Source: Streptomyces aurantiogriseus (lineage in GTDB: Bacteria; Actinomycetota; Actinomycetes; Streptomycetales; Streptomycetaceae). From it: a stretch of DNA of 64,000 nt. The stretch spans positions 1 to 64,000 of the forward strand of contig NZ_BMSX01000021.1 of assembly GCF_014649375.1 (NCBI RefSeq). Direction: 5' to 3'. Made by a program: the position numbers and the translations under genes. The stretch's first letter is position 1. Each line of letters begins with the position of its first letter. The notes beneath the pieces were generated by a model. The model did not search any database and was not told where the DNA came from. It was given only the letters and a program-made list of their open reading frames with translations. Shown piece after piece: positions 8,486 to 16,068 of this stretch.

Positions 8486-9293
8486 ACGTGAACCCTCCGT
8501 ACTCCTCGACGGCCTTCGTCATGTCGTCGGCGGTGGAGGCCTTCTGGTCGCGCCCGACCGGAACGGGCCCGTCCTTCTGCTGGAAGTCGGTGACTTTCCA
8601 GTCGTCGTTGACCCACGTGAGCTGGTAGGTGGTGGTGTACCAGCTCTCGGACACAGGGTTGGTCGACGCTTCGCCCGAGAGGCCGAAGAGTGACGTGTAC
8701 CAGACCTCGACGGTGGCCTTGCTCGCGCTGGACGCGGTGACCTTGGTGCCCACGGGGATGACCCGGGAGACGAATGCCTGGCCGTCCGGCGCCGTGCCGT
8801 CCTTGTCCAGGCCGATGTTGCTCAGGAACGTCTCGTCCGAGTACGCGGTGTCCAGGGCGGACCGCCGGGCGGCGGCGACGTCGGGCGCGTACACGGTGTC
8901 GACGATCTCGTGCCGCCGAGATCTGTTGAACATCTCCGCCGAACCCAGTGCCACGCAGTAATTGGCCGCCGCGCTCTGCGCACCCTGCGCATCATGCGCA
9001 TACCCGGTCGGGATCCCCCCGCTCTTCGACTCCACCGGCTTCGTCCCGGTCGCCGCTGTCGACGCCGTTTCCGGCTTGTTGCCGCCCTCTCCTGTTGTCG
9101 AGGAGGAAGAGGATTCGTCGCCTCCACGATTCGCGAAGGCGATCGCCGCGATGAGGAGGACGACGATGCCGACGACCGTGACCAGGCTGCGTGAGGAGGA
9201 GCGGGCGGGGCGGCGGGCGCCGCCGTAGGGGTCGGTGTCGGGCAGGCGGACGCGGGTACCCGTCGGCTCGCCGTAGTCGTGTTCGTCACTCAT
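8475..9293 (-). CDS. TcpC/VirB8-like bitopic membrane protein
   Basis: A 272-residue protein with a charged cytoplasmic N-terminus, one membrane helix at about residues 37-56 ('SLVTVVGIVVLLIAAIAF'), a Ser/Thr-rich spacer and an extracytoplasmic domain of about 170 residues. The extracytoplasmic part ('AAANYCVALGSAEMF', 'VEVWYTSLFGLSG', 'YTTTYQLTWVNDDWKV') looks like the NTF2-like fold of conjugation protein TcpC/VirB8. It probably scaffolds the channel outside the membrane. The domain call is by pattern, not by alignment. Confidence 0.78.
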   Translation of the reverse strand: MSDEHDYGEPTGTRVRLPDTDPYGGARRPARSSSRSLVTVVGIVVLLIAAIAFANRGGDESSSSSTTGEGGNKPETASTAATGTKPVESKSGGIPTGYAHDAQGAQSAAANYCVALGSAEMFNRSRRHEIVDTVYAPDVAAARRSALDTAYSDETFLSNIGLDKDGTAPDGQAFVSRVIPVGTKVTASSASKATVEVWYTSLFGLSGEASTNPVSESWYTTTYQLTWVNDDWKVTDFQQKDGPVPVGRDQKASTADDMTKAVEEYGGFTYAR

Positions 9294-9479
9294 GCCGTGT
9301 ACGCCCCCTCACTGCCGTACCGGTACGCGTAGAAGTACGACGGTAGCCGTGCTGGCTCCCGCGCGGGCGCGGTGTGGTGACTCGACATCAGGGAAACGCA
9401 ACCTCAGCCGGTGGGCACGACGGGTGGGTGGGGGTGGAGGGGGCCGGGCGTGCCCGGACGGGACTGGGGGAGGGGGCGG

Positions 9480-9797
9480 CTATACGGCCATTCCGTACAC
9501 GATCGTGAACAGTGTGCCGAGTGAGCCGATGATGAAGACGCCCGTCAGTCCGGCGATGATGAGGCCCTTGCCCTGTTCCGCGCTGAAGGTGTCCCGCAGG
9601 GCCGTGGCGCCGATGCGTTGCTTGGCCGCACCCCAGATGGCGATCCCGAGGCAGATCAGGATGGCGACCGCCATCACGACCTCGATCATCACCTTCGCCT
9701 CGTTGCCCAGGCTGCCGAACGGGCCCCAGTCCGGAGCGATTCCGCCGATGATGGTGTTGATGTCTCCCTTGTCGGCCGCAAAGAGCATGTAAGTCAC
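9480..9797 (-). CDS. Small two-helix membrane protein (VirB2/pilin-like)
   Basis: A 105-residue protein with two hydrophobic helices (about residues 36-58 and 78-102) joined by a short polar loop 'AKQRIGATALRDTFSAEQGK'. Size, topology and position as first gene of the operon match VirB2-like subunits of Gram-positive type IV systems. A cleavable signal is not obvious. A gap of 186 bp, in which I see no gene, separates it from the VirB8-like gene. Confidence 0.75.
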   Translation of the reverse strand: MTYMLFAADKGDINTIIGGIAPDWGPFGSLGNEAKVMIEVVMAVAILICLGIAIWGAAKQRIGATALRDTFSAEQGKGLIIAGLTGVFIIGSLGTLFTIVYGMAV

Positions 9798-10139
9798 CGC
9801 CCCTGGTGGGTAGTTCCGCAGTCGGTCCCCTGCGGTGTGCAGAGGTCAGGCCCCATTGTCACCGACAAAGTCGCCGCCGTATGTCGACTTGGCGTCATTG
9901 ACGGTCGCGATTCGTACGAACAGTCAGTTCGGTCACTCTGTGTATCACGGCAGGTCACGCCGGGCAATGAGGAGGGTACGCAACCTGTTGTGCGGTTGCG
10001 TCGTTGTCCACTTCACAGCCCTGCGCCGTTTCTGACGGCCGGTCGGGTGAGAGGCCTTCTCGATGTTCTCATGCCGACCCGCGTGCCGACTCATGGCGCA
10101 GGGGGTCGTTCAATGGCGGGGCTCGGGGACGGCGTGGGC
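9798..10139. other. Intergenic region upstream of the T4SS-like operon
   Basis: About 340 bp without a convincing gene, lying between the divergent pilin-like gene and the SgcJ-like gene. It must contain the promoter of the T4SS-like operon. I see no RNA gene, tRNA or strong palindrome. Confidence 0.4.
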
Positions 10140-10183
10140 TTGACCTTGACCTCAAGCGCGGTTGAGCTACGAGCATCGTCGGC
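10140..10183 (+). promoter_or_regulatory. SoxR/MerR-type promoter, probably leaderless
   Basis: A -35 TTGACC (10146-10151, a second copy at 10140) is separated by 19 bp from a -10-like GAGCAT (10171-10176). The long spacer carries the near-palindrome ACCTCAA-GCGCGG-TTGAGCT (10149-10168, one mismatch per arm). Over-long 19-bp spacers with a CCTCAA/TTGAGG dyad are the hallmark of SoxR-like MerR-family targets. A start about 7 nt after the -10 falls on the ATG at 10184, so the mRNA would be leaderless; no Shine-Dalgarno is present. Confidence 0.6.
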
Positions 10184-10603
10184 ATGACGACCGAAGAGCT
10201 GACGACGCCCCGTGAGGCCGACCTCGAGGCGATCCGGGCGGTGGTGGCCACACTCGAGCACAGCCAGCGCAACGAACTCCCCGACGAGTTCGTGGGCCTC
10301 TTCCGCGAGGACGCCCTGTGGACGACGGGCCACGGGAGACGCCTTTACGACCGCGCGGAGATCTCCGAGTTCACGCACCGGGTGCTGCCCGGGTCGATGC
10401 GGGAGGGGACGGTGACGTACGAGGTGGAGCACGTGCTGTTCATCCGGCCGGACGTCGCCGCTGTGAAGGCCCGCGCCCAGTACTGGACGGAGGAGGGCGG
10501 CGAGCCGGTCGGCAACCCGGGGAGTCCGCTGTACGTGATGGCGAAGGAGGACGGGCAGTGGGTGATGGTCGCCTGCCAGAACACGGAGGTGATTGACGGG
10601 TAA
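10184..10603 (+). CDS. SgcJ/EcaC-family NTF2-like protein
   Basis: A 139-residue single-domain SnoaL/NTF2-like protein. It starts with the helix 'DLEAIRAVVATLEHSQRN', then 'LFREDALWTTGHGRRLYDRA', and ends with strands including 'VAAVKARAQYW' and 'WVMVACQNTEVIDG'. Family members bind or modify small hydrophobic molecules; some occur in enediyne clusters and some are stand-alone stress genes. The promoter suggests redox-cycling compounds as the inducer. It is convergent with a membrane-protein gene 14 bp downstream. Confidence 0.82.
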   Translation: MTTEELTTPREADLEAIRAVVATLEHSQRNELPDEFVGLFREDALWTTGHGRRLYDRAEISEFTHRVLPGSMREGTVTYEVEHVLFIRPDVAAVKARAQYWTEEGGEPVGNPGSPLYVMAKEDGQWVMVACQNTEVIDG

Positions 10604-10617
10604 GGGCCGGCTGAGGG

Positions 10618-11145
10618 TCATGGGCGGGTGCGGCGGCGGTAGTAGTGGACGGTGACCGCGCCGAGCAGGGGGCCCCAGGCGACCAGGGGGAGGTAGCAGG
10701 CGTTCACGATCCACTGGCCCCAGGGGGCGATGTCCATCCCGGAGTGGAGGGTCGTCCAGACCAGGAGGACGCCGTAGACGGTGCAGGCGAGTGCGCCGAG
10801 GGCCGCGGGGATGACGGCGGCGAGTACGGGTACGGGGCGACCTCCGAGGTACGGGATCCAGTGGGGCCACACCTCGCCCCAGGGGCGGATCAACCCGTAC
10901 GTCAGCCAGGCGAGGCCCTCCTGGGCGAGGGAGAGCAGCGGGAGGAGCAGCAGGCCCCAGCCGGGGAGGAGCATCGCGTCGTACTCGGACTCCCGTAAGC
11001 CGAGGGGGATGCCGAGGACGACGGCCACGCGCCATGCGGCGGAGGGGAGGTTGACCCAGAGGACCGCGGCGGCGGCTCGGCGGGCCCATGTGGGGACGCG
11101 GGGGAGGGTGGTGGTGGGCCGGGCGGCGGCGGTGAGCGTGGACAT
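10618..11145 (-). CDS. Polytopic membrane protein of unknown function
   Basis: A 175-residue protein with about four to five predicted helices (about residues 22-45, 62-80, 85-95, 103-128 and 140-165), a short basic N-terminus 'MSTLTAAARPTTTLPRVP' and a basic C-terminal tail. No conserved motif is recognised. It is not part of an obvious operon. Confidence 0.7.
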   Translation of the reverse strand: MSTLTAAARPTTTLPRVPTWARRAAAAVLWVNLPSAAWRVAVVLGIPLGLRESEYDAMLLPGWGLLLLPLLSLAQEGLAWLTYGLIRPWGEVWPHWIPYLGGRPVPVLAAVIPAALGALACTVYGVLLVWTTLHSGMDIAPWGQWIVNACYLPLVAWGPLLGAVTVHYYRRRTRP

Positions 11146-11340
11146 ACGGGGCTCCTCGATGGGAGTACGGGTACGACACGACGCGGTACATGCTGGCGTC
11201 CGGGTTCCGGCCGGGGCGTCCTGCCGTGGGGTCGATCCCGTACGTCTTGAGGCGCAGTTCCTGGGTTGGCTTTGTCACTCCCTGGTTGCACGGGGTGCTA
11301 TTTGAGGTCGCCCCTTCCGGTCTCACCAGTAGCCTCTGGC

Positions 11341-11390
11341 TGGACGGGACTGGACGGGACTGGACGGGACTGGACGGGACTGGACGGGCC
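11341..11390. repeat. 10-bp tandem repeat, five copies
   Basis: Four exact copies of TGGACGGGAC are followed by one copy with a single change (TGGACGGGCC). The array lies in the gap between the membrane-protein gene and the DUF397 gene. Copy number is likely to vary between strains. Confidence 0.9.
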
Positions 11391-11410
11391 GGACAGGGAA
11401 GGCGAGGCAC

Positions 11411-11695
11411 ATGCTCGGTGGACCGGCGAGAGCGGCTCGTATCGCTGCCGTGCTCGAAGTCGCCCGGCCGGTCTGGGAGGCGACGCGGGACACGGATGCG
11501 CTGCAGCAGTGGCGCGCCCTCCTCTTCCGGCTCGTCACGTCCAGTGAGCGGGGGGAGGTCGAAGGCGAGCGGGAGCGTCATCAGCGGGCGGCGGACGTGC
11601 TCACGGGCTTTGCTCGACGCCCTCCACGAAGTGGTCGAACTCCCCCGCCTGCACGCCCAGTACGAACGCGTCCCACTTCCGGCGGTTCGTCGTGA
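11411..11695 (+). CDS. Doubtful 94-residue hypothetical protein
   Basis: An open frame begins at an ATG preceded by AGGCGAGG. The first 65 residues look protein-like and helical ('ARIAAVLEVARPVWEATRD', 'ALQQWRALLFRLVTS'), but the last 30 residues run antisense into a DUF397 gene and look like shadow coding. It may be the remnant of a longer gene truncated at its 3' end. No family is recognised. Confidence 0.3.
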   Translation: MLGGPARAARIAAVLEVARPVWEATRDTDALQQWRALLFRLVTSSERGEVEGERERHQRAADVLTGFARRPPRSGRTPPPARPVRTRPTSGGSS

Positions 11696-11846
11696 CCACG
11701 TTCTCCGGGTCGCTGGTCTCGCGGAGGTAGACCGGGGCCTCGCCGTCGTCGCCCTCGCCGAAGGCGATCTCGATCCAGGGGCCGGGGCCGGTCGCCTCCG
11801 GCGGGGCGGCGCGGATCCAGGTGAGGTCGGCGGGGATTTCAGCCAC
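11601..11846 (-). CDS. DUF397 domain protein
   Basis: An 81-residue protein of the DUF397 family, identified by 'YLRETSDPENVVTTNRRKWD' and 'FVLGVQAGEFDHF'. Such proteins act as small partners of adjacent XRE/DUF5753 regulators in Streptomyces, in toxin/antitoxin-like or developmental circuits. The start overlaps the preceding DUF397 gene by 8 bp. This copy is more acidic than its neighbour and lacks the N-terminal 'W.KSSYC' signature. Confidence 0.78.
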   Translation of the reverse strand: MAEIPADLTWIRAAPPEATGPGPWIEIAFGEGDDGEAPVYLRETSDPENVVTTNRRKWDAFVLGVQAGEFDHFVEGVEQSP

Positions 11847-12039
11847 GGGGAGTGTCCTTCTTGAGTGCCTGGAGGAGGGCGTCGAAGGCGGCCGGGGTGG
11901 CCGTGAGTATCGACTCCGTCGGGTCGCCGCTTTCGGTGAGGTGGATGGTGTGGGGGGTGGCGGCTACGTGGACGCAGGAGGCGCCCTCGGAGCAGTACGA
12001 GGACTTCTGCCAACCGGGGTTCATGGGCGTTCCTTTCAC
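11839..12039 (-). CDS. DUF397 domain protein
   Basis: A canonical 66-residue DUF397 protein: 'WQKSSYCSEGASCVHVA', then 'IHLTESGDP' and 'AAFDALLQALK'. The first residues (MKGTP) may be untranslated if the internal ATG before 'NPGWQ' is used. It starts 4 bp inside the XRE regulator gene, so the XRE-DUF397-DUF397 trio is one transcript. Confidence 0.85.
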   Translation of the reverse strand: MKGTPMNPGWQKSSYCSEGASCVHVAATPHTIHLTESGDPTESILTATPAAFDALLQALKKDTPRG

Positions 12040-12917
12040 AGCTCTCGCATCACGTGGTGGATGAGGTCTCGGGTCTTCTCCGGAGGGAGCGCGACAGCCT
12101 CGATCCGGTCGAACAGTGTGCGGTACTTGTGCAACTGGGCCTCGGCGTCGAGGAACGCGAGACCGTGGGCCTGGTCGAGGTAGACGGTGTCCAACTGCGG
12201 TACCGGCCCGTGTGCGTAGTGGATCGACTGCCCGGATCCCGGGTAGGCCCCGACGTCGAAGGTGACGGCACGCAGGGTGATGTGGTCCCGGTCGCTCATG
12301 TCGAGCAGGTGCTGCAACTGCTGCCGGGCAACGGTGGAGCCGCCGACCTTCATACGCAGGGCGGCTTCGTGGATGACCGCCTCGTAGGGGGCCGGGTCGT
12401 CCTCACGGAAGAGGATCGCCTGGCGCTTGATGCGGAACGACAGGCGGTGCTCGACGTCGGGCGGTGAGAGTTCGGTGACCGCCTGGCGGAAGATCTCGAG
12501 CGCGTACTCCCGCGTCTGGAGCAGCCCGGGGACGCGAGCCGTGGTGGAGTCCCGCAACGACTGGGCGTGGTGTTCCAGTTCCGCCAGGTCGAGGAGCGGG
12601 CGGGCGAGCAGCTCGTCGTACTCCTCCCACCAGCCGCGTCTGCGGTCGCCCGTCATCCCGACCAGTGCCTCGACGAGGACCACGTCCGAGCAGTCGTAAG
12701 TGCAGGCCATCGTGCGTACCCGCTCGGCGCTGACGCCCGCTCGGCCGGCCTCCATGTTGCTGATCTGGTTCGGCTTCACGCCAAGCAGTTGACCGGCTTC
12801 TGCGGCCGTCAGGCCTGCGCGCTCTCGCAGTTTGCGCAGTTCAACGCCCAAGCGCAGTTGACGACCCGTCGGCTTGCTTCTCACGGGCTTGCCCGCCTCC
12901 TTGCCCTGACGTGTCAC
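12036..12917 (-). CDS. XRE-family regulator with DUF5753
   Basis: A 293-residue DNA-binding protein. A helix-turn-helix lies at about residues 24-75 ('LRKLRERAGLTAAEAGQLLG', 'NQISNMEAGRAGVSAERV'). A DUF5753 domain follows ('ARVPGLLQTREYALEIFRQA', 'FREDDPAPYEAVIHEAALR'). Homologues pair with DUF397 proteins and with single-domain ATPases, which is the set found here (next gene at 13089 on the other strand). The ligand of DUF5753 is not known. Confidence 0.92.
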   Translation of the reverse strand: MTRQGKEAGKPVRSKPTGRQLRLGVELRKLRERAGLTAAEAGQLLGVKPNQISNMEAGRAGVSAERVRTMACTYDCSDVVLVEALVGMTGDRRRGWWEEYDELLARPLLDLAELEHHAQSLRDSTTARVPGLLQTREYALEIFRQAVTELSPPDVEHRLSFRIKRQAILFREDDPAPYEAVIHEAALRMKVGGSTVARQQLQHLLDMSDRDHITLRAVTFDVGAYPGSGQSIHYAHGPVPQLDTVYLDQAHGLAFLDAEAQLHKYRTLFDRIEAVALPPEKTRDLIHHVMREL

Positions 12918-13088
12918 CCACGCGAGTGGTGTGGCAGTTATTTTAGAGGAATCGTTTAAAGGGTTACACGAGCGCCGCTAGCTTTTAACTCAGGCGCCTG
13001 GCCTCAGAAGCGCACCACCCGACGGGGCGACGAGCCACTGGGCAACCGTACGCATGCTCCCAACTCCCCACAGTGATCGAAGATTTCC
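12918..13088. promoter_or_regulatory. Divergent promoter region, XRE gene / ATPase gene
   Basis: A 171-bp gap with an unusually AT-rich core (12936-12965, CAGTTATTTTAGAGG and CGTTTAAAGGG) between two divergent genes. TAAAAT on the minus strand (12944-12939) and TAGCTT on the plus strand (12979-12984) are candidate -10 elements. Matching -35 boxes are weak, so the precise promoters are uncertain. Confidence 0.4.
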
Positions 13089-13505
13089 ATGCCCACCGTA
13101 ACTCCGCCCTGGGCCTACTCCCTCCAACTCCCCCGCGATCCACGCGCACCGGGGATCGCCCGCACCACCCTCCGTGCCGTCCTCGCCGCGCACTCCCTCG
13201 CCGAACTCACCCCCAACGCCGAACTGCTGGCCGCCGAACTCCTCGCCAACGCCCACCTCCACACCACCGGCGACTACGGCCTGCGCCTGCGCGCCGTGGA
13301 CGGCGGTGGGCTGCGGGTCGGGGTGTGGGACGCCGACCCTCGCGTCCCGCCGGGGTTCGTCCCGGCCGACGGCGTCTCCCTCGCCGTACCGCCGGACTGC
13401 GACGCCGAGAACGGGCGTGGACTGCATCTCGTGCGTGCGTGTGCGCAGAGATGGGGGGTCGCCGAGCTGGGCGGGGGAAAGCTGCTGTGGGCCGAGAGCC
13501 GATGA
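13089..13505 (+). CDS. Single-domain ATP-binding protein (anti-sigma-like HATPase)
   Basis: A 138-residue HATPase_c protein of the RsbW/SpoIIAB-like class common in Streptomyces. Conserved pieces are 'AELLANAHLHTTGDYGL' (N-box), 'LRVGVWDADPRVPP' (G1) and 'GRGLHLVRACAQRWGV' (G2). It is encoded divergently from the XRE/DUF397 operon, and this triad recurs across Streptomyces genomes, so a functional link is likely. There is no kinase domain and no membrane segment. Confidence 0.85.
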   Translation: MPTVTPPWAYSLQLPRDPRAPGIARTTLRAVLAAHSLAELTPNAELLAAELLANAHLHTTGDYGLRLRAVDGGGLRVGVWDADPRVPPGFVPADGVSLAVPPDCDAENGRGLHLVRACAQRWGVAELGGGKLLWAESR

Positions 13506-13550
13506 GCGTGTCTGACCGGACTCTCACCTTCGTCGGACACAGTGGGGCCG

Positions 13551-14294
13551 ATGAAGCGCAGCAACCGCCTCCTCGTCGCCGTCGTGCTGCTGGGCGTCAC
13601 CGCCGCCTCCGAGGCGGCGGCCGACGGCGGTCCCGGACCCTTCGGGGTGACCGTCGTGGCGGCGGCGACGGCGCGGTCCGTGCGGGTGGGGGCGCTGTTC
13701 GACGCCGACGAACCCGCCGACGGCCACTTCTGCACCGCTTCCGTCGTCCACAGCCCGCACCACAACCTCGTCGTCACCGCCGCGCACTGCCTCAGCGGGG
13801 AGGACCACCTCGTGTTCGCACCCGGATACCGGGACGGGAAGGCCCCCTACGGAGTGTGGAAGGTCAAACGGTCCTTCCTGCCCGACGGGTGGGCCAAGGG
13901 GCAGGACGAGGACAGTGACGTGGCGTTCGCCGTTCTCGACGGGCGGGGCAGTAAGTACGACACGGGTGTCGAGGACGTCCTCGGGGCCAACCGCTTCGTC
14001 ACCGGCACCAGCACCGGCGCCACCGCCGTGACCGTCACCGGCTACCCGAACTCCCGCGACACCCCGATCAGCTGCACCGGCAAACCCACCGCCCACAGCT
14101 CCACCCAGCAGCGGATCGACTGCCCCGACTTCGCCGGGGGGACCAGTGGCAGCCCCTGGGTGAACGGGGACGGGGAGGTCGTGGGGGTGCTGGGCGGGCA
14201 CGAGCAGGGTGGGGCCACGGCTGACATCTCGTACAGCGTGGTGTTCGGGTCGGAGGCCGCGGCGCTGTACCGGGACGCGGCCTCCGACCCGTAG
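13551..14294 (+). CDS. Secreted V8-like serine protease
   Basis: A 247-residue trypsin-fold endopeptidase exported by a Sec signal peptide (about residues 1-24, ending 'ASEAAADG'). The catalytic triad is visible: His in 'LVVTAAHCLSG', Asp in 'DEDSDVAFAVLDGRG' and Ser in 'GGTSGSPWVNGDG'. Cys pairs near the His and Ser segments can form disulfides. It resembles glutamyl endopeptidase/V8-type peptidases more than chymotrypsin. The ATG at 13551 is chosen over a GTG three codons upstream. An IS200/IS605 element begins 15 bp after the stop. Confidence 0.87.
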   Translation: MKRSNRLLVAVVLLGVTAASEAAADGGPGPFGVTVVAAATARSVRVGALFDADEPADGHFCTASVVHSPHHNLVVTAAHCLSGEDHLVFAPGYRDGKAPYGVWKVKRSFLPDGWAKGQDEDSDVAFAVLDGRGSKYDTGVEDVLGANRFVTGTSTGATAVTVTGYPNSRDTPISCTGKPTAHSSTQQRIDCPDFAGGTSGSPWVNGDGEVVGVLGGHEQGGATADISYSVVFGSEAAALYRDAASDP

Positions 14295-14336
14295 GGGCCC
14301 GTCGCTTACCGGGGCTTTTGCAGAGAGCCCCGGCGT

Positions 14337-14822
14337 TCACGCCGGGGATGAATACATCTCAAGGCTGCTCAGACGTGCACCGTAAAACGGACGCTTCTGC
14401 TGCTTGATGTACTGGCGGACGATCGCCAACGGTGCTCCGCCGCGCGATGCGGAGAAGTACAAGGGCGACCACAGGTGCCCGTGCATGACGGCGTGATCGA
14501 TGCCGCCCGTGAACTCCTGGCGTATCCGGCGAGCGGAGACACCTTTGAGGCTGTTGACCAGCTTGGAGACGGCGGCCTTGGGCGGGTAGTGCACCAGCAG
14601 GTGGACGTGATCGCCATAGCCGTTGAACTCCTTCAGCTCCGCTTCGATGTCCTCGCGGACCTTGCGCATGATCTCTTCGCGGCCCGTCAGCATCTCGTCG
14701 TTGAAAACCCCGCGCTGGTGCGAATGTCGACTCGAACACACTTGCTCACATCGTGTGCAATTCCCATTGAATATGATCTTTCGCCGCGAGCGCCCACGAA
14801 GCATCAATACGGTGATCGCCAT
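14337..14822 (-). CDS. tnpA: IS200/IS605 TnpA (Y1 HUH transposase), N-terminus doubtful
   Basis: The Y1 transposase catalyses single-strand excision and insertion. The HUH motif is intact ('GDHVHLLVHYPPKAAVSKLV') and so is the catalytic Tyr region ('IVRQYIKQQKRPFYGA'). From 'RGVFNDEMLTGREEIMRKVR' onward it matches the family. The part before RGVF, normally a conserved strand like 'HLVFVTKY', reads 'CEQVCSSRHSHQ', and the neighbouring frame gives a closer but broken match. I infer a small indel near 14715-14740, so the enzyme may be crippled. The stop lies inside the left-end hairpin. The open frame can begin at the ATG at 14822, which shares bases with the tnpB start. Confidence 0.75.
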   Translation of the reverse strand: MAITVLMLRGRSRRKIIFNGNCTRCEQVCSSRHSHQRGVFNDEMLTGREEIMRKVREDIEAELKEFNGYGDHVHLLVHYPPKAAVSKLVNSLKGVSARRIRQEFTGGIDHAVMHGHLWSPLYFSASRGGAPLAIVRQYIKQQKRPFYGARLSSLEMYSSPA

Positions 14823-16068
14823 GCAGCTCCGCTACAACTACCGGGCCTACCCGGACGCCTCCCAGCGCCGAGCGCTGGCGAGTGCGTTCGGCTGCGCCCG
14901 CGTGGTGTGGAACGACTGCCTGCGCGACCGGAAACAAGCGCACGCGGCCGGGCTGCCGTATGTGAAGTCGGCCGAGCTGTCCCGGCTTCGCATCACCCAG
15001 GCCAAGCGCACCGAGGAACGCGCCTGGCTCGCCGAGGTGTCGGCGGTTGTCCTGCAACAGTCCCTGCGGGATCTGGACACCGCCTACAAGAACTTCTTCG
15101 ACTCGATCAAGGGCAAGCGACAGGGCCGGAAGGTCGGCCCTCCCCGCTACAAGTCGAAGAAGGACACCCGGCAGTCGATCCGCCTCAACACCAACGCCTT
15201 CTGGCTTCAGGACGACGGCACGGTGTACGTGGCCAAGGTCGGCAACCTCAAGGTGAAGTGGTCCCGTCGGCTTCCGGCCGCACCCACGTCCCTGACCGTC
15301 ACCAAGGACAGCTGTGGCCGGTACTTCCTCAGCTTCGTCGTGGACACCGAGCCGGACGTCCTGCCCGAGGTGGAAGCGGAGTGCGGTATCGACCTCGGCC
15401 TGTCCGCCTTCGCGGTCCTGTTCGACGGCCGGAAAATCGACAGTCCCCGCTTCCTGCGCCGGGCGGAGAAGAAACTCAGGCGCCTTCAGCGCGAGCTGTC
15501 CCGCAAGGCCAAGGGATCCAAGAACCGGGCCAAGGCCCGCATCAGGGTCGCACGCCAGCACGCCAAGGTGGCCGACCGGCGCCGGGACTGGCACCACAAG
15601 GCATCCACACAGATCATTCGCGACAACCAAGCGGTGTACGTGGAAGACCTCGCGGTGTCCGGCCTTGGGCGCACCCGGCTCGCCAAGTCCGTGCACGACG
15701 CGGGATGGTCCGCGTTCGTCGGCATGCTGGAGTACAAGGCGGTCAAGCACGGCCGCACCTTCGCCAAGGTGGACCGCGCTTTCCCGTCCTCGCAGGTCTG
15801 CTCGGCCTGCGGATACCGGGGCGGCCCCAAGCCCCTGCACATCCGCCAGTGGACGTGCGGCGAATGCCACAGCGTGCACGACCGAGACCACAACGCCGCC
15901 CGCAACGTCCTCTTCGAAGGACGCCGAATCGTCGCCGCCGGACGGGCGGAGACGCTAAACGCCTCGTGGAGCGCCGGTAAGACCAGGACGAAAGTCCCGG
16001 CACAGCGCGGTGAAGCAGGAAGCTTCCGGAAGGGTCAGCCGACCCAGGCCGGAATCCCTGGCCGTTAG
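14821..16068 (+). CDS. tnpB: TnpB RNA-guided nuclease
   Basis: A 415-residue TnpB, the IS605 relative of Cas12. TnpB proteins use an omega-RNA to cut DNA next to a motif identical to the insertion target. The N-terminal helix-turn-helix-like part is 'MQLRYNYRAYPDASQRRAL'. The RuvC residues are present: Asp in 'GIDLGLSAFAVLFDG', Glu in 'VYVEDLAVSGLG', Asp in 'DRDHNAARNVL'. A four-Cys zinc finger 'CSACGYRGG...CGEC' precedes the last Asp. The length is typical and no frame disruption is seen. The stop codon lies inside the right-end hairpin. I start at ATG 14821 because upstream in-frame sequence does not match the family. Confidence 0.9.
   Translation: MQLRYNYRAYPDASQRRALASAFGCARVVWNDCLRDRKQAHAAGLPYVKSAELSRLRITQAKRTEERAWLAEVSAVVLQQSLRDLDTAYKNFFDSIKGKRQGRKVGPPRYKSKKDTRQSIRLNTNAFWLQDDGTVYVAKVGNLKVKWSRRLPAAPTSLTVTKDSCGRYFLSFVVDTEPDVLPEVEAECGIDLGLSAFAVLFDGRKIDSPRFLRRAEKKLRRLQRELSRKAKGSKNRAKARIRVARQHAKVADRRRDWHHKASTQIIRDNQAVYVEDLAVSGLGRTRLAKSVHDAGWSAFVGMLEYKAVKHGRTFAKVDRAFPSSQVCSACGYRGGPKPLHIRQWTCGECHSVHDRDHNAARNVLFEGRRIVAAGRAETLNASWSAGKTRTKVPAQRGEAGSFRKGQPTQAGIPGR

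Noticed and set aside
2642..9797. Reading the T4SS-like operon as an integrated conjugative element
   Set aside because: No integrase, excisionase, relaxase, attachment repeats or tRNA target was found in the flanks, and the locus appears conserved in Streptomyces.
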